DNA from: Lentimicrobiaceae bacterium
GTDB lineage: Bacteria; Bacteroidota; Bacteroidia; Bacteroidales; F082
DNA: 60,101 nt
NCBI GenBank assembly: GCA_018661505.1
Contig: JABJIE010000088.1
Coordinates: 1-60,101 of the forward strand
Direction of reading: 5' to 3'
The translations under genes were made by a program, and so were the position numbers. Of this stretch, positions 46,194 to 56,446 are shown piece by piece. Numbering within the stretch: the first letter of the stretch is position 1; each line of letters starts with the position of its first letter. The notes under the pieces are model-generated. The model made no database searches and was not told where the DNA came from. It saw only the letters and a program-made list of their open reading frames with translations.

Positions 46194-46637
46194 ATGGGAT
46201 CAAGAAAACACATAAGTGCAGAGAAAAGGAAAGAAGAGCGTAAATCACTTTACGTTGCGCGTCTTCGTAATGTACCTACTTCTCCACGTAAGATGCGTAT
46301 TGTTGCCGATCTGGTTCGGGGTATGAATGTTGAAAGTGCAATGAGTGTACTTGAACACTCACCAAAAGAGGCCTCAGGCAGACTGTACAAATTATTACGT
46401 TCAGCAATTGCAAACTGGGAGGTTAAAAACGAAGGAGAAAGAGTTGAAGATAACCAACTTTTCATTAAAGAGATTAGCGTAGATAGTGCAAGGATGTTGA
46501 AAAGAATACAACCTGCTCCTCAAGGTAGAGCGCATCGTATACGTAAAAGATCAAATCACGTTACCCTAATATTAGGCAATAGAGTTCAGAAAGTAGAAGA
46601 AGTAGAAGAAGTTATTACCGAAAACACAGATAAATAA
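46194..46637 (+). CDS. rplV: 50S ribosomal protein L22
   Basis: Exit-tunnel protein, 147 residues. Contains [23 protein letters not shown] and the tunnel hairpin [26 protein letters not shown] short acidic C-terminal tail ([14 protein letters not shown]) extends it. The stop overlaps the rpsC start (TAATG). Confidence 0.97.
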   Translation: MGSRKHISAEKRKEERKSLYVARLRNVPTSPRKMRIVADLVRGMNVESAMSVLEHSPKEASGRLYKLLRSAIANWEVKNEGERVEDNQLFIKEISVDSARMLKRIQPAPQGRAHRIRKRSNHVTLILGNRVQKVEEVEEVITENTDK

Positions 46638-47347
46638 TGGGACAAAAAACAAATCCAATAGGTCTAAGGCTAGGAATTATCAAAGGATGGAGTTCCTACT
46701 GGTACGGAGGAAAAAACTTTTCAGGAAAGCTTGTTGAAGATGGAAAGATTAGAGAATATCTTACAGCGCGTCTTGTTAAAGCTGGAGTTTCGAAAATAAT
46801 GATCGAGCGTACACTTAAACTTGTAACAATTACAATTTTCACTGCTCGTCCCGGTATTATAATAGGTAAAGGGGGCTCAGAAGTTGATAAGCTTAAGGAA
46901 GAGTTAAAGAAACTTACTCAGAAAGAAGTACAAATCAATATCAGTGAAATTAAGCGTCCTGAATTGGATGCACATATAGTTGCTACTAGTATTGCACGTC
47001 AGATAGAAGGAAGAGTTAGTTTCCGTAGAGCTATTAAGACATCAATTGCTTCAACAATGCGCTTAGGTGCTGAGGGTATAAAAGTACTTATCTCTGGTAG
47101 AGTTGGTGGTGCAGAAATGGCCCGCAGTGAAATGTACAAAGAGGGACGTATTCCACTCCAAACACTTCGTGCTGACATTGATTACTCACTTGTTGAAGCA
47201 CATACAACATATGGTCGTATTGGTATTAAGGTTTGGATATTCAAGGGTGAAATTTATGGTAAGCCTGAATTAGTTTCTGCTAATGTGCCAAGCTCCAAAT
47301 CAAGACAGTCTGGTCCAAAAGGAGGCGGTAGACAAAGAAGAAGGTAG
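46637..47347 (+). CDS. rpsC: 30S ribosomal protein S3
   Basis: mRNA-entry protein, 236 residues. N-terminal start [12 protein letters not shown]; the KH domain with [19 protein letters not shown]; the C-domain [29 protein letters not shown]. The TAATG overlap with rplV implies coupling. Confidence 0.98.
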   Translation: MGQKTNPIGLRLGIIKGWSSYWYGGKNFSGKLVEDGKIREYLTARLVKAGVSKIMIERTLKLVTITIFTARPGIIIGKGGSEVDKLKEELKKLTQKEVQINISEIKRPELDAHIVATSIARQIEGRVSFRRAIKTSIASTMRLGAEGIKVLISGRVGGAEMARSEMYKEGRIPLQTLRADIDYSLVEAHTTYGRIGIKVWIFKGEIYGKPELVSANVPSSKSRQSGPKGGGRQRRR

Positions 47348-47384
47348 CAGAAAATTTATTAGAAATTTATAAAGTCAAATAGGA

Positions 47385-47816
47385 ATGTTACAACCTAAGA
47401 AAACGAAATACAGAAAGCAGCAAAAAGGTCGAATGAAAGGCAATGCCCAGAGAGGTCATCAATTGGCTTTCGGATCATTTGGCATTAAAACTCTTGAGGA
47501 GGGATGGATAACATCACGTCAAATAGAGGCTGCACGTCAGGCCGTTACGCGTTATATGAAACGTGAAGGTCAGATCTGGATAAAGATATTTCCTGATAAG
47601 CCGGTTACAAAAAAACCAGCAGAGGTTAGGATGGGTAAAGGTAAGGGTGCACCTGAGTACTTCGTTGCACGTGTTACACCAGGAAGAATTTTATTTGAAG
47701 CAGAAGGAGTTCCTGTAGCTGTTGCAAAAGAAGCTATGAGACTTGCTGCGCAAAAACTACCTGTAACTACCAAGTTTGTTGTTAGAAGAGATTACACTGA
47801 GCAAAAAATAGGATAA
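47385..47816 (+). CDS. rplP: 50S ribosomal protein L16
   Basis: Contacts tRNA near the A site, 143 residues. Start [18 protein letters not shown]; core GRIWI-type segment [33 protein letters not shown]. The stop overlaps the rpmC start by one base (TAATG). Confidence 0.98.
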   Translation: MLQPKKTKYRKQQKGRMKGNAQRGHQLAFGSFGIKTLEEGWITSRQIEAARQAVTRYMKREGQIWIKIFPDKPVTKKPAEVRMGKGKGAPEYFVARVTPGRILFEAEGVPVAVAKEAMRLAAQKLPVTTKFVVRRDYTEQKIG

Positions 47817-48022
47817 TGAAGCAAGAAGTTATAAAAGAGCTTAGCAAGGCTGATATCGTAGAGCGTCTTGAAGAAGAACGCAAACATTTAACAAAACTAA
47901 AGTTAAATCATGCAGTTTCTCCTTTGGAAAATCCACACGATATCAGTACAAACAGGAAAACTATTGCAAGACTTGAAACGGAGTTAAGGAGTAGAATCAT
48001 AGCAGAAACTAATAATAAGTAA
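47816..48022 (+). CDS. rpmC: 50S ribosomal protein L29
   Basis: Small helical protein beside the tunnel exit, 68 residues. Two long helices and the family segment [31 protein letters not shown]. Translationally coupled to rplP. Confidence 0.96.
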   Translation: MKQEVIKELSKADIVERLEEERKHLTKLKLNHAVSPLENPHDISTNRKTIARLETELRSRIIAETNNK

Positions 48023-48029
48023 TCAGAAG

Positions 48030-48287
48030 ATGGAAAAGAGAAACTTAAGGAAAGAAAGAACCGGTCTTGTGGTAAGCAATAAAATGGATAAGTCTATTGT
48101 GGTTCAGGTTGAGCGTCGCGTTAAGCATCCTGTTTACGGTAAATTTATTAAAAAGTCTACCAAGTTTACTGCTCATGACGAAAAGAATGACTGTGGAATA
48201 GGTGATACTGTTCGTATTATGGAAACACGTCCACTGAGCAAAAATAAGAACTGGAGATTAGTAGAAATAATAGAAAGAGCTAAATAA
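48030..48287 (+). CDS. rpsQ: 30S ribosomal protein S17
   Basis: Primary 16S rRNA binder with an OB fold, 85 residues. Contains [37 protein letters not shown] and [18 protein letters not shown]. Confidence 0.98.
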   Translation: MEKRNLRKERTGLVVSNKMDKSIVVQVERRVKHPVYGKFIKKSTKFTAHDEKNDCGIGDTVRIMETRPLSKNKNWRLVEIIERAK

Positions 48288-48289
48288 CC

Positions 48290-48658
48290 ATGATACAACA
48301 AGAATCAAGACTTGCTGTTGCAGATAACAGCGGAGCTAAGGAAGTACTTTGCATCAGGGTGCTTGGCGGAACGAAACGCCGTTATGCATCAATTGGCGAT
48401 CAGGTGGTTGTTACTGTAAAAAGTGCATTACCATCCGGAAATATAAAAAAGGGTGCAGTTGCAAGGGCAGTAGTTGTTAGAACTAGAAAAGAAGTGCGTC
48501 GTAACGATGGCTCTTACATTCGATTTGACGACAATGCTGTAGTATTATTAAATGCAGCAGGTGAAATGATGGGTACTCGTATTTTTGGACCCGTTGCGCG
48601 TGAATTACGTGAGAAACAGTTTATGAAGATAGTATCACTAGCACCTGAAGTGCTTTAA
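48290..48658 (+). CDS. rplN: 50S ribosomal protein L14
   Basis: Intersubunit-bridge protein, 122 residues, the near-universal length. Start [27 protein letters not shown]; end [17 protein letters not shown]. First gene of the spc block, 2 bases after rpsQ. Confidence 0.98.
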   Translation: MIQQESRLAVADNSGAKEVLCIRVLGGTKRRYASIGDQVVVTVKSALPSGNIKKGAVARAVVVRTRKEVRRNDGSYIRFDDNAVVLLNAAGEMMGTRIFGPVARELREKQFMKIVSLAPEVL

Positions 48659-48675
48659 AAGAAAGAAATTTAGTT

Positions 48676-48996
48676 ATGGCTAAGTTACACATAAAAAAAG
48701 GGGATAACGTAATGGTTATTGCAGGGAACAACAAAGGACAGTCAGGCCGTGTGCTTGTTGTTGATGTTGAAACTAGCAGAGCTATCGTAGAAGGTGTTAA
48801 TATGATATCGAAAAACACCAAACCCAACGCTAATAATCCCAAAGGTGGGATTGTAAAGCAAGAAGCTTCTGTGCACATGTCTAATCTAATGGCTGTAGAT
48901 AAGAATGGTCAACCAGCTCGTACGAGTGTTCAGTTAGATGAAAGTACAGGAAAAAAAGTTAGAATTTCAAAAAAATCAGGGGAGGCTATTAAGTAA
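48676..48996 (+). CDS. rplX: 50S ribosomal protein L24
   Basis: Assembly-initiator protein with a KOW motif, 106 residues: [25 protein letters not shown], then [25 protein letters not shown]. The stop overlaps the rplE start (TAATG). Confidence 0.97.
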   Translation: MAKLHIKKGDNVMVIAGNNKGQSGRVLVVDVETSRAIVEGVNMISKNTKPNANNPKGGIVKQEASVHMSNLMAVDKNGQPARTSVQLDESTGKKVRISKKSGEAIK

Positions 48997-49556
48997 TGGA
49001 AGCAACACCAAGATTAAGAAAGAAGTATACTGAAGAAATCATTCCTGCATTGATGAAAGATTTCGAATATAAATCAATAATGCAGGTTCCAAAAATTACA
49101 AAGATTTCTTTGAATCAAGGCATCAGTGCTGCCCTAACCGATAAGAAACTTATCGAAATGGGTGTAACAGAAATGTCTGCGATAACAGGTCAGAAGGCTG
49201 TTCCAACAATCTCTAAACGTGATGTAAGTAATTTTAAATTACGTAAGGGAAATGCAATAGGCGTTAGAGTTACACTCCGTGGCGTGAAAATGTATGAATT
49301 TTTGGATAGACTTATCAGTGTGGCTTTGCCTCGTGTACGTGACTTCAGAGGAATAAACGACAAGGGTTTCGATGGAAGAGGGAATTATTCGTTTGGTGTT
49401 ACCGAGCAACTTATATTCCCTGAAATAGACATTGACAAAGTGAATAATATAAATGGTATGAACATAACAATTGTTACTGACGCCACTTCTGATCAGGAAG
49501 CGTTTGGATTGCTTAAAGCATTTGGACTACCGTTTAAAAATCAGAAAAAAGCATAG
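48996..49556 (+). CDS. rplE: 50S ribosomal protein L5
   Basis: Binds 5S rRNA and contacts P-site tRNA, 186 residues. Contains [34 protein letters not shown] and [21 protein letters not shown]. Confidence 0.98.
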   Translation: MEATPRLRKKYTEEIIPALMKDFEYKSIMQVPKITKISLNQGISAALTDKKLIEMGVTEMSAITGQKAVPTISKRDVSNFKLRKGNAIGVRVTLRGVKMYEFLDRLISVALPRVRDFRGINDKGFDGRGNYSFGVTEQLIFPEIDIDKVNNINGMNITIVTDATSDQEAFGLLKAFGLPFKNQKKA

Positions 49557-49559
49557 CTC

Positions 49560-49829
49560 ATGGCAAAAGAATCAATGAAAGCGCGTGAGCGCAAAAGAGA
49601 AAAAATGGTAGCTAAATTTGCAGATAAACGTGCTGCATTAAAAGCAGCCGGAGATTACGAGGGTTTACAAAAACTACCTCGTAACGCTTCTCCAGTGCGC
49701 CTGCATAATCGCTGTCAATTAACAGGAAGACCGAAAGGTTATATGAGACAATTTGGAATCTCACGTATTAATTTTCGTGAAATGGCTCTTCAAGGCTTGA
49801 TTCCTGGAGTTAAAAAAACCAGTTGGTAA
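49560..49829 (+). CDS. rpsN: 30S ribosomal protein S14
   Basis: Head-assembly protein, 89 residues, the longer zinc-free form: the core [30 protein letters not shown] has one Cys only and no CxxC pairs. Starts 3 bases after rplE. Confidence 0.97.
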   Translation: MAKESMKARERKREKMVAKFADKRAALKAAGDYEGLQKLPRNASPVRLHNRCQLTGRPKGYMRQFGISRINFREMALQGLIPGVKKTSW

Positions 49830-49854
49830 AAAATATTTAATAAAGTTTAGTCAG

Positions 49855-50253
49855 ATGATAACCGATCCAATTGCAGATTATTTAACTAGAATTAGAAATG
49901 CTGTGACATCAAAGCACAGAATGGTCGAAGTACCCGCTTCTAATCTTAGAAAGAATATCACTAAAATCCTTTTTGAAAAGGGATATATCCTCAACTATAA
50001 ATTTGAAGATGAGGGCTTTCAGGGAACAATTAAAATTGCATTAAAATATCACCCTGTAACTAAATTATCAGCTATTACCGAACTGAAAAGAGTATCGCGA
50101 CCTGGTTTGCGTCAATATGTGAACTCAAATCAATTGCCACGTGTTCTAAATGGTTTAGGAATTGCTGTACTATCAACTTCAAAAGGTGTAATAACCGATA
50201 AAGAAGCCAGGAAACTTGGTGTTGGTGGTGAAGTAATTTGTTACGTAAGTTAA
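49855..50253 (+). CDS. rpsH: 30S ribosomal protein S8
   Basis: Central-domain 16S rRNA binder, 132 residues. Start [16 protein letters not shown]; end [31 protein letters not shown]8 represses the spc operon in E. coli; a site is not evident here. Confidence 0.98.
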   Translation: MITDPIADYLTRIRNAVTSKHRMVEVPASNLRKNITKILFEKGYILNYKFEDEGFQGTIKIALKYHPVTKLSAITELKRVSRPGLRQYVNSNQLPRVLNGLGIAVLSTSKGVITDKEARKLGVGGEVICYVS

Positions 50254-50270
50254 TAAGAAGGAGTAAGACA

Positions 50271-50828
50271 ATGTCACGTATAGGAAAAATGCCGATAACT
50301 TTACCAGAAGGTGTGGAGGTTAACATAACCGACACAAACCGAGTTCAAGTTAAAGGAAAATTAGGAGAATTAGAACAACTAGTTAACCCAGCTATCAGTG
50401 TGAAAAATGTAGATGGGACACTAGTTCTTGAGAGAGCAACAGAAAAAAAGGAGCATAAGTCAATGCACGGACTTTATAGAGCATTGATTGCCAATATGGT
50501 TAAAGGAGTGTCAGAAGGTTTTAATGTTGTTCAAGAACTTGTTGGTGTTGGTTATAAAGCCGAAGCTAAAGGTCAACTTTTAGACTTATCGTTGGGATAT
50601 TCTCACCATATATATATTGAGCTACCATCAGAAATTAAAGTAGAAACTGTATCCGAGAGAGGTAAAAATCCTCTAATCAAAATGTCTTCAGTGGATAAAC
50701 AACTTCTGGGTCAGGTGGCAGCAAAAATTCGCTCTTTACGTAAACCTGAGCCGTATAAAGGTAAGGGAGTTAAATTTCAAGGCGAAGAACTTAGGAAAAA
50801 AGCTGGTAAAGCTGCTGGTGAAAAATAA
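50271..50828 (+). CDS. rplF: 50S ribosomal protein L6
   Basis: Protein near the GTPase-factor site, 185 residues. Start ATG 50271 gives the family start SRIGKMPITLPEGVEV. An ATG 33 bases upstream would overlap rpsH and was rejected. Also present: KGVSEGFNVVQELVGVGYKAEAKG and the end RKPEPYKGKGVKFQGEELRKKAGKAAG. Confidence 0.97.
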   Translation: MSRIGKMPITLPEGVEVNITDTNRVQVKGKLGELEQLVNPAISVKNVDGTLVLERATEKKEHKSMHGLYRALIANMVKGVSEGFNVVQELVGVGYKAEAKGQLLDLSLGYSHHIYIELPSEIKVETVSERGKNPLIKMSSVDKQLLGQVAAKIRSLRKPEPYKGKGVKFQGEELRKKAGKAAGEK

Positions 50829-50867
50829 TAAACTATTGAAACTGTTAACAGGTAAAAGCTAATAGTA

Positions 50868-51230
50868 ATGGGAATAAAGAATAAAAAGGCATATAGCAGG
50901 CTCAAAATAAAGAGAAGAATCAGAAAAACTGTTGTTGGTACTGCTGATAGACCACGAATGTCGGTTTTCAGAAGTAATAAGCAAATTTATGTCCAACTCA
51001 TAGATGATAGTACTGGTTCAGTTTTGGTTTCAGCATCTTCAAAAGTTGCAGATGCCAAGGATGCCAAAGTGAATAAAATAGAGCAGGCTAAATTAGTTGG
51101 TACGGCCATAGCTGAAAAAGCAAAAGCCGCTGGTGTTGAAACAGTTGTTTTCGACAGAAACGGATATTTATATCATGGTAGAATCAAATCATTAGCTGAT
51201 GCTGCCAGAGAAGGAGGACTTAAATTTTAA
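50868..51230 (+). CDS. rplR: 50S ribosomal protein L18
   Basis: 5S rRNA-binding protein, 120 residues. Basic N-terminus, then [20 protein letters not shown] and [27 protein letters not shown] at the end. Confidence 0.98.
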   Translation: MGIKNKKAYSRLKIKRRIRKTVVGTADRPRMSVFRSNKQIYVQLIDDSTGSVLVSASSKVADAKDAKVNKIEQAKLVGTAIAEKAKAAGVETVVFDRNGYLYHGRIKSLADAAREGGLKF

Positions 51231-51236
51231 TCGATC

Positions 51237-51755
51237 ATGACAAACGCAAATATAAAACGTGTTAAATCCAGCGAAATCGAATTTAAAGATCGCTTGGTAA
51301 GCATTCAAAGAGTAACAAAGGTTACCAAAGGTGGACGTACTTTCAGCTTTTCAGCAATTGTTGTTGTAGGAAACGAAAATGGAGTTGTTGGTTATGGTCT
51401 GGGTAAAGCTAAAGAGGTAACCTCGGCAATTGCAAAGGGAATTGATGATGCCAAGAAGCATCTAGTGAAAGTTCCTGTTTTAAAAGGCACATTACCGCAT
51501 CAACAAATGGGAAAATACAGTGGGGCAAAAGTTTATGTTCAACCTGCTGCTCCTGGTACAGGTGTTATTGCAGGTGGTGCTATGCGTGCTGTTTTGGAGA
51601 GTGTGGGTGTTAAAGATGTTCTTGCAAAGTCAAAGGGCTCCTCAAATCCTCATTCGGTTGTTAAAGCAACAATAGACGCTCTTACTAAAATGAGAGACCC
51701 ATATACAGTAGCTCAATTGAGAGGTGTTGAACTTGACACTGTTTTTAACGGTTAA
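51237..51755 (+). CDS. rpsE: 30S ribosomal protein S5
   Basis: Accuracy and mRNA-helicase-associated protein, 172 residues. Contains [43 protein letters not shown] and [23 protein letters not shown]. Spectinomycin-site residues lie in the first segment, which looks unaltered. Confidence 0.98.
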   Translation: MTNANIKRVKSSEIEFKDRLVSIQRVTKVTKGGRTFSFSAIVVVGNENGVVGYGLGKAKEVTSAIAKGIDDAKKHLVKVPVLKGTLPHQQMGKYSGAKVYVQPAAPGTGVIAGGAMRAVLESVGVKDVLAKSKGSSNPHSVVKATIDALTKMRDPYTVAQLRGVELDTVFNG

Positions 51756-51776
51756 CAGTCAAAACTAAGGAAGGAA

Positions 51777-51956
51777 ATGAAGAAAGTTAGAGTAACACAA
51801 GTAAGAAGTGCAATTAATAGACCTCAGAGGCAAAAATTGACACTAAAGGCATTGGGGATTAAAAAACTCAATAGGCCAAAAGAGCATGACCTTACACCAC
51901 AAGTGGAGGGAATGATTAATAAAGTGAAGCATTTATTGAAGGTAGAAGAAATTTAA
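51777..51956 (+). CDS. rpmD: 50S ribosomal protein L30
   Basis: A 59-residue protein from ATG 51777 to TAA 51956, short enough to be missed by length filters. The translation begins [18 protein letters not shown], followed by [16 protein letters not shown], the L30 signature, and ends [11 protein letters not shown]. It sits at the conserved place between rpsE and rplO. Confidence 0.96.
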   Translation: MKKVRVTQVRSAINRPQRQKLTLKALGIKKLNRPKEHDLTPQVEGMINKVKHLLKVEEI

Positions 51957-51969
51957 AAAGGATATTATA

Positions 51970-52416
51970 ATGGATTTAAGTAATCTTAAACCTGCAGAAG
52001 GTTCTGTAAAGAACAAAAAAAGAATTGGACGTGGACAAGGTTCTGGACGTGGCGGCACATCCACTAAAGGGCATAAAGGAGCCCAGTCTAGATCAGGTTA
52101 TAAACGTAAGATAGGTTTTGAAGGTGGCCAGATGCCATTATTTAGACGCGTTCCTAAATTTGGATTTAAAAATATAAATCGCAAAGAATACAGAGGTGTT
52201 AACTTGAGTGTTCTTCAGGAATTAGCAGACAATAAGAAAGTTACTCAAATCAATAAGGAAATACTTATTGAGAATGGCTTAGCATCAAAAAATGACCTAA
52301 TCAAAATTCTAGGTAATGGTGAGCTTAAAGCTAAATTGGAAGTAACAGCAAATGGATTTACTAAAACAGCGCAGGCTGCCATTGAAGCTCAAGGTGGTAC
52401 TGCAACAAAAATCTAA
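51970..52416 (+). CDS. rplO: 50S ribosomal protein L15
   Basis: Late-assembly protein, 148 residues. The Gly/Arg-rich start [26 protein letters not shown] is diagnostic; then [17 protein letters not shown]. Six bases before secY. Confidence 0.98.
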   Translation: MDLSNLKPAEGSVKNKKRIGRGQGSGRGGTSTKGHKGAQSRSGYKRKIGFEGGQMPLFRRVPKFGFKNINRKEYRGVNLSVLQELADNKKVTQINKEILIENGLASKNDLIKILGNGELKAKLEVTANGFTKTAQAAIEAQGGTATKI

Positions 52417-52422
52417 GAATAG

Positions 52423-53778
52423 ATGAGGAAGTTAATCGAAACCATAAGGAATATAAATAAGATCGATGAACTAAGGAATCGTATTCTTTACACCCTTGGT
52501 ATTATTCTGATCTATCGTTTAGGATCCTATGTGGTACTACCAGGTGTTGACCCCAATATGCTTGCAAATCTGCAACAGCAAGGTTCAGGTGGGCTTATGG
52601 GTCTATTGAATATGTTTTCCGGTGGTGCTTTTTCCAATGCCTCAATATTTGCATTGGGTATTATGCCCTACATTTCAGCATCTATTGTTATTCAGTTGCT
52701 GGGGATGGCGATTCCATATTTTCAAAGGCTACAACGTGAAGGTGAAAGTGGAAGACGTAAGATTAACCAAATAACAAGATATCTAACAGTTATAATCGTA
52801 GGGCTTCAGGCTCCTGGATATATAGCTAACCTGGTATCTCAACTTCCATCCGAAGCAATAACTCCATTTAGCGCAGCAGTAACCTCGCCGGATTTCTTCT
52901 TTTGGATATCATCCACTATTATTCTAATCGCGGGGACACTATTCGTTATGTGGTTAGGTGAAAAAATTACTGATAAGGGTATTGGAAATGGAATATCACT
53001 CATTATTATGATTGGAATCATTGCCTATCTACCACAATCACTGGTACAGGAGTTTGCTTCAAAAATGGGAGCTCTCGGTGGTGGACTTGTATACTTCCTA
53101 TTAGAAATTGTAGTTCTGATATTTGTTATACTCTTTACCATACTATTAGTGCAGGGAACCAGAAGAGTTCCCGTACAATATGCCAAAAGAATTGTTGGAA
53201 ATAAACAATATGGAGGTGTAAGACAGTACCTTCCACTTAAGGTAAACTCAGCAGGTGTTATGCCGATTATTTTTGCTCAAGCAATTATGTTCTTGCCAAT
53301 AACACTAGTTGGTTTTGCAGAATCAGATTCATTGACTGGATTTGCTTCAGCTTTCTCTGATTTTACTGGATTTTGGTACAATTTTACTTTTTTCATAATG
53401 ATTATATTATTTACCTATTTCTACACCGCTATTACAATAAATCCTAAGCAGATGGCTGATGATTTGAAAAAGAATGGTGGATTTATTCCAGGTGTTAAAC
53501 CAGGTAAAAAAACAGCAGAGTATCTTGATAATATTCTCTCACGCATAACATTACCAGGATCTATATTCTTGGGAATTATTGCAATCATGCCTGCATTTGC
53601 TATGATTGCTGGAGTAAACAGTGGGTTTGCACAATTTTATGGCGGCACCTCATTGTTAATTCTTGTGGGTGTTGTTCTTGATACACTGCAACAAATTGAA
53701 AGTTATTTATTGATGCGTCATTATGACGGACTGACTAAGTCAGGAAGAATTAAAGGCAAATCACCATTTAATATGTAA
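52423..53778 (+). CDS. secY: Protein translocase channel subunit SecY
   Basis: Pore of the Sec translocon, 451 residues with about ten transmembrane helices. Contains the plug/TM2 region GGAFSNASIFALGIMPYISASIVIQLL, GIGNGISLIIMIGI (TM5) and the cytosolic loop GTRRVPVQYAKR...GGVRQYLPLKVNSAGVMPIIFA. The signal peptides in this window depend on it. Usual spc-operon position. Confidence 0.98.
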   Translation: MRKLIETIRNINKIDELRNRILYTLGIILIYRLGSYVVLPGVDPNMLANLQQQGSGGLMGLLNMFSGGAFSNASIFALGIMPYISASIVIQLLGMAIPYFQRLQREGESGRRKINQITRYLTVIIVGLQAPGYIANLVSQLPSEAITPFSAAVTSPDFFFWISSTIILIAGTLFVMWLGEKITDKGIGNGISLIIMIGIIAYLPQSLVQEFASKMGALGGGLVYFLLEIVVLIFVILFTILLVQGTRRVPVQYAKRIVGNKQYGGVRQYLPLKVNSAGVMPIIFAQAIMFLPITLVGFAESDSLTGFASAFSDFTGFWYNFTFFIMIILFTYFYTAITINPKQMADDLKKNGGFIPGVKPGKKTAEYLDNILSRITLPGSIFLGIIAIMPAFAMIAGVNSGFAQFYGGTSLLILVGVVLDTLQQIESYLLMRHYDGLTKSGRIKGKSPFNM

Positions 53779-53796
53779 TTTAACTTCCTCCGGTTT

Positions 53797-54573
53797 ATGA
53801 TTTATATTAAAACTGAAGAAGAAGTTGAAATACAAAGAAAGAGTTCTTTACTTGTTGGAAAAACTTTAGCCGAAGTAGCCAAAATAATTAGGCCAGGCAT
53901 AAAAACATTGGAGCTGGATAAGGTTGCTGAAACCTATATCCTTGACAATGGTGCCGAACCTGGTTTTAAAGGATACGGAGGGTTTCCTGCAACACTATGC
54001 ATCTCAGTAAATGATGAAGTTGTGCATGGAATACCTGGTAATCGAGAGTTAAGAAACGGAGACATAGTTTCGATTGATTGTGGTACCTATATGAATGGGT
54101 TTTACGGCGATTCTGCTTATACATTTGCTGTTGGTGAGGTGAAAGAAGAAATACTCTTACTGCTTCAAAGGACAAAGGAGTCATTGTATTTGGCAATCGA
54201 TCAAGCAATTGTTGGAAAAAGAGTTGGAGATATAGGCAACGCAGTTCAAACATATGTTGAAGGATTTGGATATTCTGTTGTGAGAGATTTAGTTGGACAT
54301 GGTGTTGGTAGAAATCTGCATGAAAAACCAGAAATTCCAAACTATGGACGACGAGGATCGGGGATAAAGTTAAAGTCTGGAATGTGTTTGGCAATAGAAC
54401 CAATGATTAATCTCGGAGTTAAAGAGGTTATTCAGGATAATGACGGTTGGACAATCCGTACCATGGATAAGCAGCCATCAGCTCATTTTGAGCATGATGT
54501 TGTGGTAAGAAAAGGTAAGGCAGATATATTGTCAACATTTGAATATATTGAACAAGAATTAAATAACAAATAG
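53797..54573 (+). CDS. map: Methionine aminopeptidase type I
   Basis: Removes N-terminal Met from new proteins, 258 residues. Di-metal ligands are visible: the two Asp of IDCGTYMNGFYGDSAYTF, His in GHGVGRNLHEKPEIPNYG, Glu in AIEPMINLG and Glu in AHFEHDVVV. There is no N-terminal zinc-finger extension. It lies between secY and infA, as in many bacteria. Confidence 0.97.
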   Translation: MIYIKTEEEVEIQRKSSLLVGKTLAEVAKIIRPGIKTLELDKVAETYILDNGAEPGFKGYGGFPATLCISVNDEVVHGIPGNRELRNGDIVSIDCGTYMNGFYGDSAYTFAVGEVKEEILLLLQRTKESLYLAIDQAIVGKRVGDIGNAVQTYVEGFGYSVVRDLVGHGVGRNLHEKPEIPNYGRRGSGIKLKSGMCLAIEPMINLGVKEVIQDNDGWTIRTMDKQPSAHFEHDVVVRKGKADILSTFEYIEQELNNK

Positions 54574-54582
54574 TCAGTAACT

Positions 54583-54801
54583 ATGGCAAAGCAAAAGTCA
54601 ATTGAACTGGATGGTACGGTAATTGAATCTCTTGGAAACGCAATGTTTCGGGTGGAGCTGGAAAATGGACATATAATAACTGCTCATATTTCAGGAAAGA
54701 TGAGAATGCATTATATAAAAATATTACCTGGAGATAAAGTAAAATTGGAAATGTCTCCATATGATCTGACAAAAGGTAGAATAACATTCAGATACAAATA
54801 G
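54583..54801 (+). CDS. infA: Translation initiation factor IF-1
   Basis: OB-fold factor occupying the A site during initiation, 72 residues, the canonical length. Contains [24 protein letters not shown] and [33 protein letters not shown]. Confidence 0.98.
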   Translation: MAKQKSIELDGTVIESLGNAMFRVELENGHIITAHISGKMRMHYIKILPGDKVKLEMSPYDLTKGRITFRYK

Positions 54802-54810
54802 ATTAGTAAG

Positions 54811-54927
54811 ATGAAAATAAGAGCATCAATAAAAAAAAGAACACCTGACGATAAATTAGTTCGTCGTAAAGGTAAATTGTATATTATTAATAAAAAGAAT
54901 CCAAAGTATAAACAAAAGCAGGGTTAA
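54811..54927 (+). CDS. rpmJ: 50S ribosomal protein L36 (zinc-free form)
   Basis: A 38-residue protein from ATG 54811 to TAA 54927, below usual ORF length limits. The translation starts [15 protein letters not shown] and ends [12 protein letters not shown], which aligns over the whole length of L36. The three Cys and one His that bind zinc in the classical form are all replaced, so this is a C-minus type. Position between infA and rpsM is conserved. Confidence 0.95.
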   Translation: MKIRASIKKRTPDDKLVRRKGKLYIINKKNPKYKQKQG

Positions 54928-54960
54928 TCTGTTTTCGTTTAACTGATAAAAATAATAATT

Positions 54961-55338
54961 ATGGCTAGAATTGCTGGAGTAGATATCCCAAATAAAAAGA
55001 GAGGAGAAATCGCCTTAACTTATATCTACGGAGTAGGTAGAAGTACTGCACAAAAAATACTCACTAAAGCGGGTGTTGATTGGAATCTTAAAGCAGAAGA
55101 ATGGACGGATGATCAGCAAAATGATATCCGTAACGTGCTTAGCGAAAACTACAAAGTTGAAGGTGAGTTACGCTCTGAAACTCAAATGAACATTAAACGT
55201 TTAATGGACATTGGAACTTACAGAGGTATTCGCCATCGTTTAGGCTTACCTCTTAGAGGACAGAATACTAAAAATAATGCACGTACCCGTAAGGGTCGTA
55301 AGAAAACTGTTGCCAATAAAAAAATGGCTGTTAAATAA
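54961..55338 (+). CDS. rpsM: 30S ribosomal protein S13
   Basis: Head protein contacting the P-site tRNA and the L5 bridge, 125 residues. [33 protein letters not shown] at the start; [31 protein letters not shown] at the end. Confidence 0.98.
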   Translation: MARIAGVDIPNKKRGEIALTYIYGVGRSTAQKILTKAGVDWNLKAEEWTDDQQNDIRNVLSENYKVEGELRSETQMNIKRLMDIGTYRGIRHRLGLPLRGQNTKNNARTRKGRKKTVANKKMAVK

Positions 55339-55378
55339 TATTAATTAATCAATTCATAGTCTAGTAATAAGTAGAAAG

Positions 55379-55768
55379 ATGGCACAAAGGACCAGAAGTA
55401 CAAAAAAAAGAGTTGTTAAGGTAGACCCCATAGGAAAGGCCTATATTAAAGCATCGTTCAATAATATTATTATATCATTGACCAATGATACAGGACAGGT
55501 TATCTCATGGGCCTCTGCAGGTAAGATGGGTTTTAGAGGTTCAAAAAAGAACACCCCTTATGCAGCCCAAATGGCAGCAACTGATTGTTCAAAAACTGCA
55601 TATGACCTAGGTCTCCGTAAGGTTAAAGTTTATGTAAAAGGACCAGGAGCAGGAAGGGAATCAGCAATTAGAACTATTCATTCCTCAGGAATTGAAGTTA
55701 CTGAAATTATTGATGTAACCCCAATGCCACATAATGGTTGTCGTCCACCTAAAAGAAGAAGAGTTTAA
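55379..55768 (+). CDS. rpsK: 30S ribosomal protein S11
   Basis: Platform protein, 129 residues. [44 protein letters not shown] and the C-terminal [18 protein letters not shown] are intact. Confidence 0.98.
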   Translation: MAQRTRSTKKRVVKVDPIGKAYIKASFNNIIISLTNDTGQVISWASAGKMGFRGSKKNTPYAAQMAATDCSKTAYDLGLRKVKVYVKGPGAGRESAIRTIHSSGIEVTEIIDVTPMPHNGCRPPKRRRV

Positions 55769-55803
55769 TTTCTCTTATTAATAACTAGCAAAAAATCTAA
55801 GCT

Positions 55804-56409
55804 ATGGCAAGATATACAGGACCAAAATCCAAAATTGCACGAAAATTTAATGATCCTATTTACGGACCTGATAAGTTTCTAGAGAAGAAAGCATTTCCTC
55901 CTGGACAGCATGGTACTAATAAAAGAAGGAAAAAGCAATCTGAATATGGTATTCAGCTTCAAGAAAAGCAAAAAGCTAAATATACATATGGAATTCTGGA
56001 AAGACAATTCCGTAATGTGTTTAAGCTTGCAACTCGTAAAAAAGGAATTACTGGTGAAAACCTTCTAAAGTTGATTGAAGCTCGTCTTGATAACACTGTT
56101 TTTAGATTGGGAATTTCTCCAACAAGATCAGGAGCTCGTCAGTTAGTTTCGCATCGACACATAACAGTAAATGGTAGCATTGTTAATATACCTTCATATT
56201 CCTTAAAAGAAGGTGATGTTATTGGTGTTAGAGAAAAATCAAAAAGTCTAATTGCAATTACAGATTCACTTGAACAATCACATAAAAGCTTTTCTTGGTT
56301 GGAATGGGATTCTGATAAACTCCAAGGCAAATTTCTAAACTATCCTCCACGTGAGGAGATACCGGAGAATATTAAAGAACAACTTATTGTTGAGTTATAC
56401 TCAAAATAA
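55804..56409 (+). CDS. rpsD: 30S ribosomal protein S4
   Basis: Assembly-initiating and accuracy protein, 201 residues. S4 RNA-binding domain [39 protein letters not shown]; the C-terminus [14 protein letters not shown] is typical. No zinc-binding cysteines at the N-terminus. S4 is a known autogenous regulator in other bacteria. Confidence 0.98.
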   Translation: MARYTGPKSKIARKFNDPIYGPDKFLEKKAFPPGQHGTNKRRKKQSEYGIQLQEKQKAKYTYGILERQFRNVFKLATRKKGITGENLLKLIEARLDNTVFRLGISPTRSGARQLVSHRHITVNGSIVNIPSYSLKEGDVIGVREKSKSLIAITDSLEQSHKSFSWLEWDSDKLQGKFLNYPPREEIPENIKEQLIVELYSK

Positions 56410-56446
56410 TAAATAATTAACTATTTAATTCTAAAATAGATAAACT

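Noticed and set aside
50238-50270. N-terminal extension of rplF
   Set aside because: It overlaps rpsH. The conserved L6 start SRIGKMP begins at ATG 50271.
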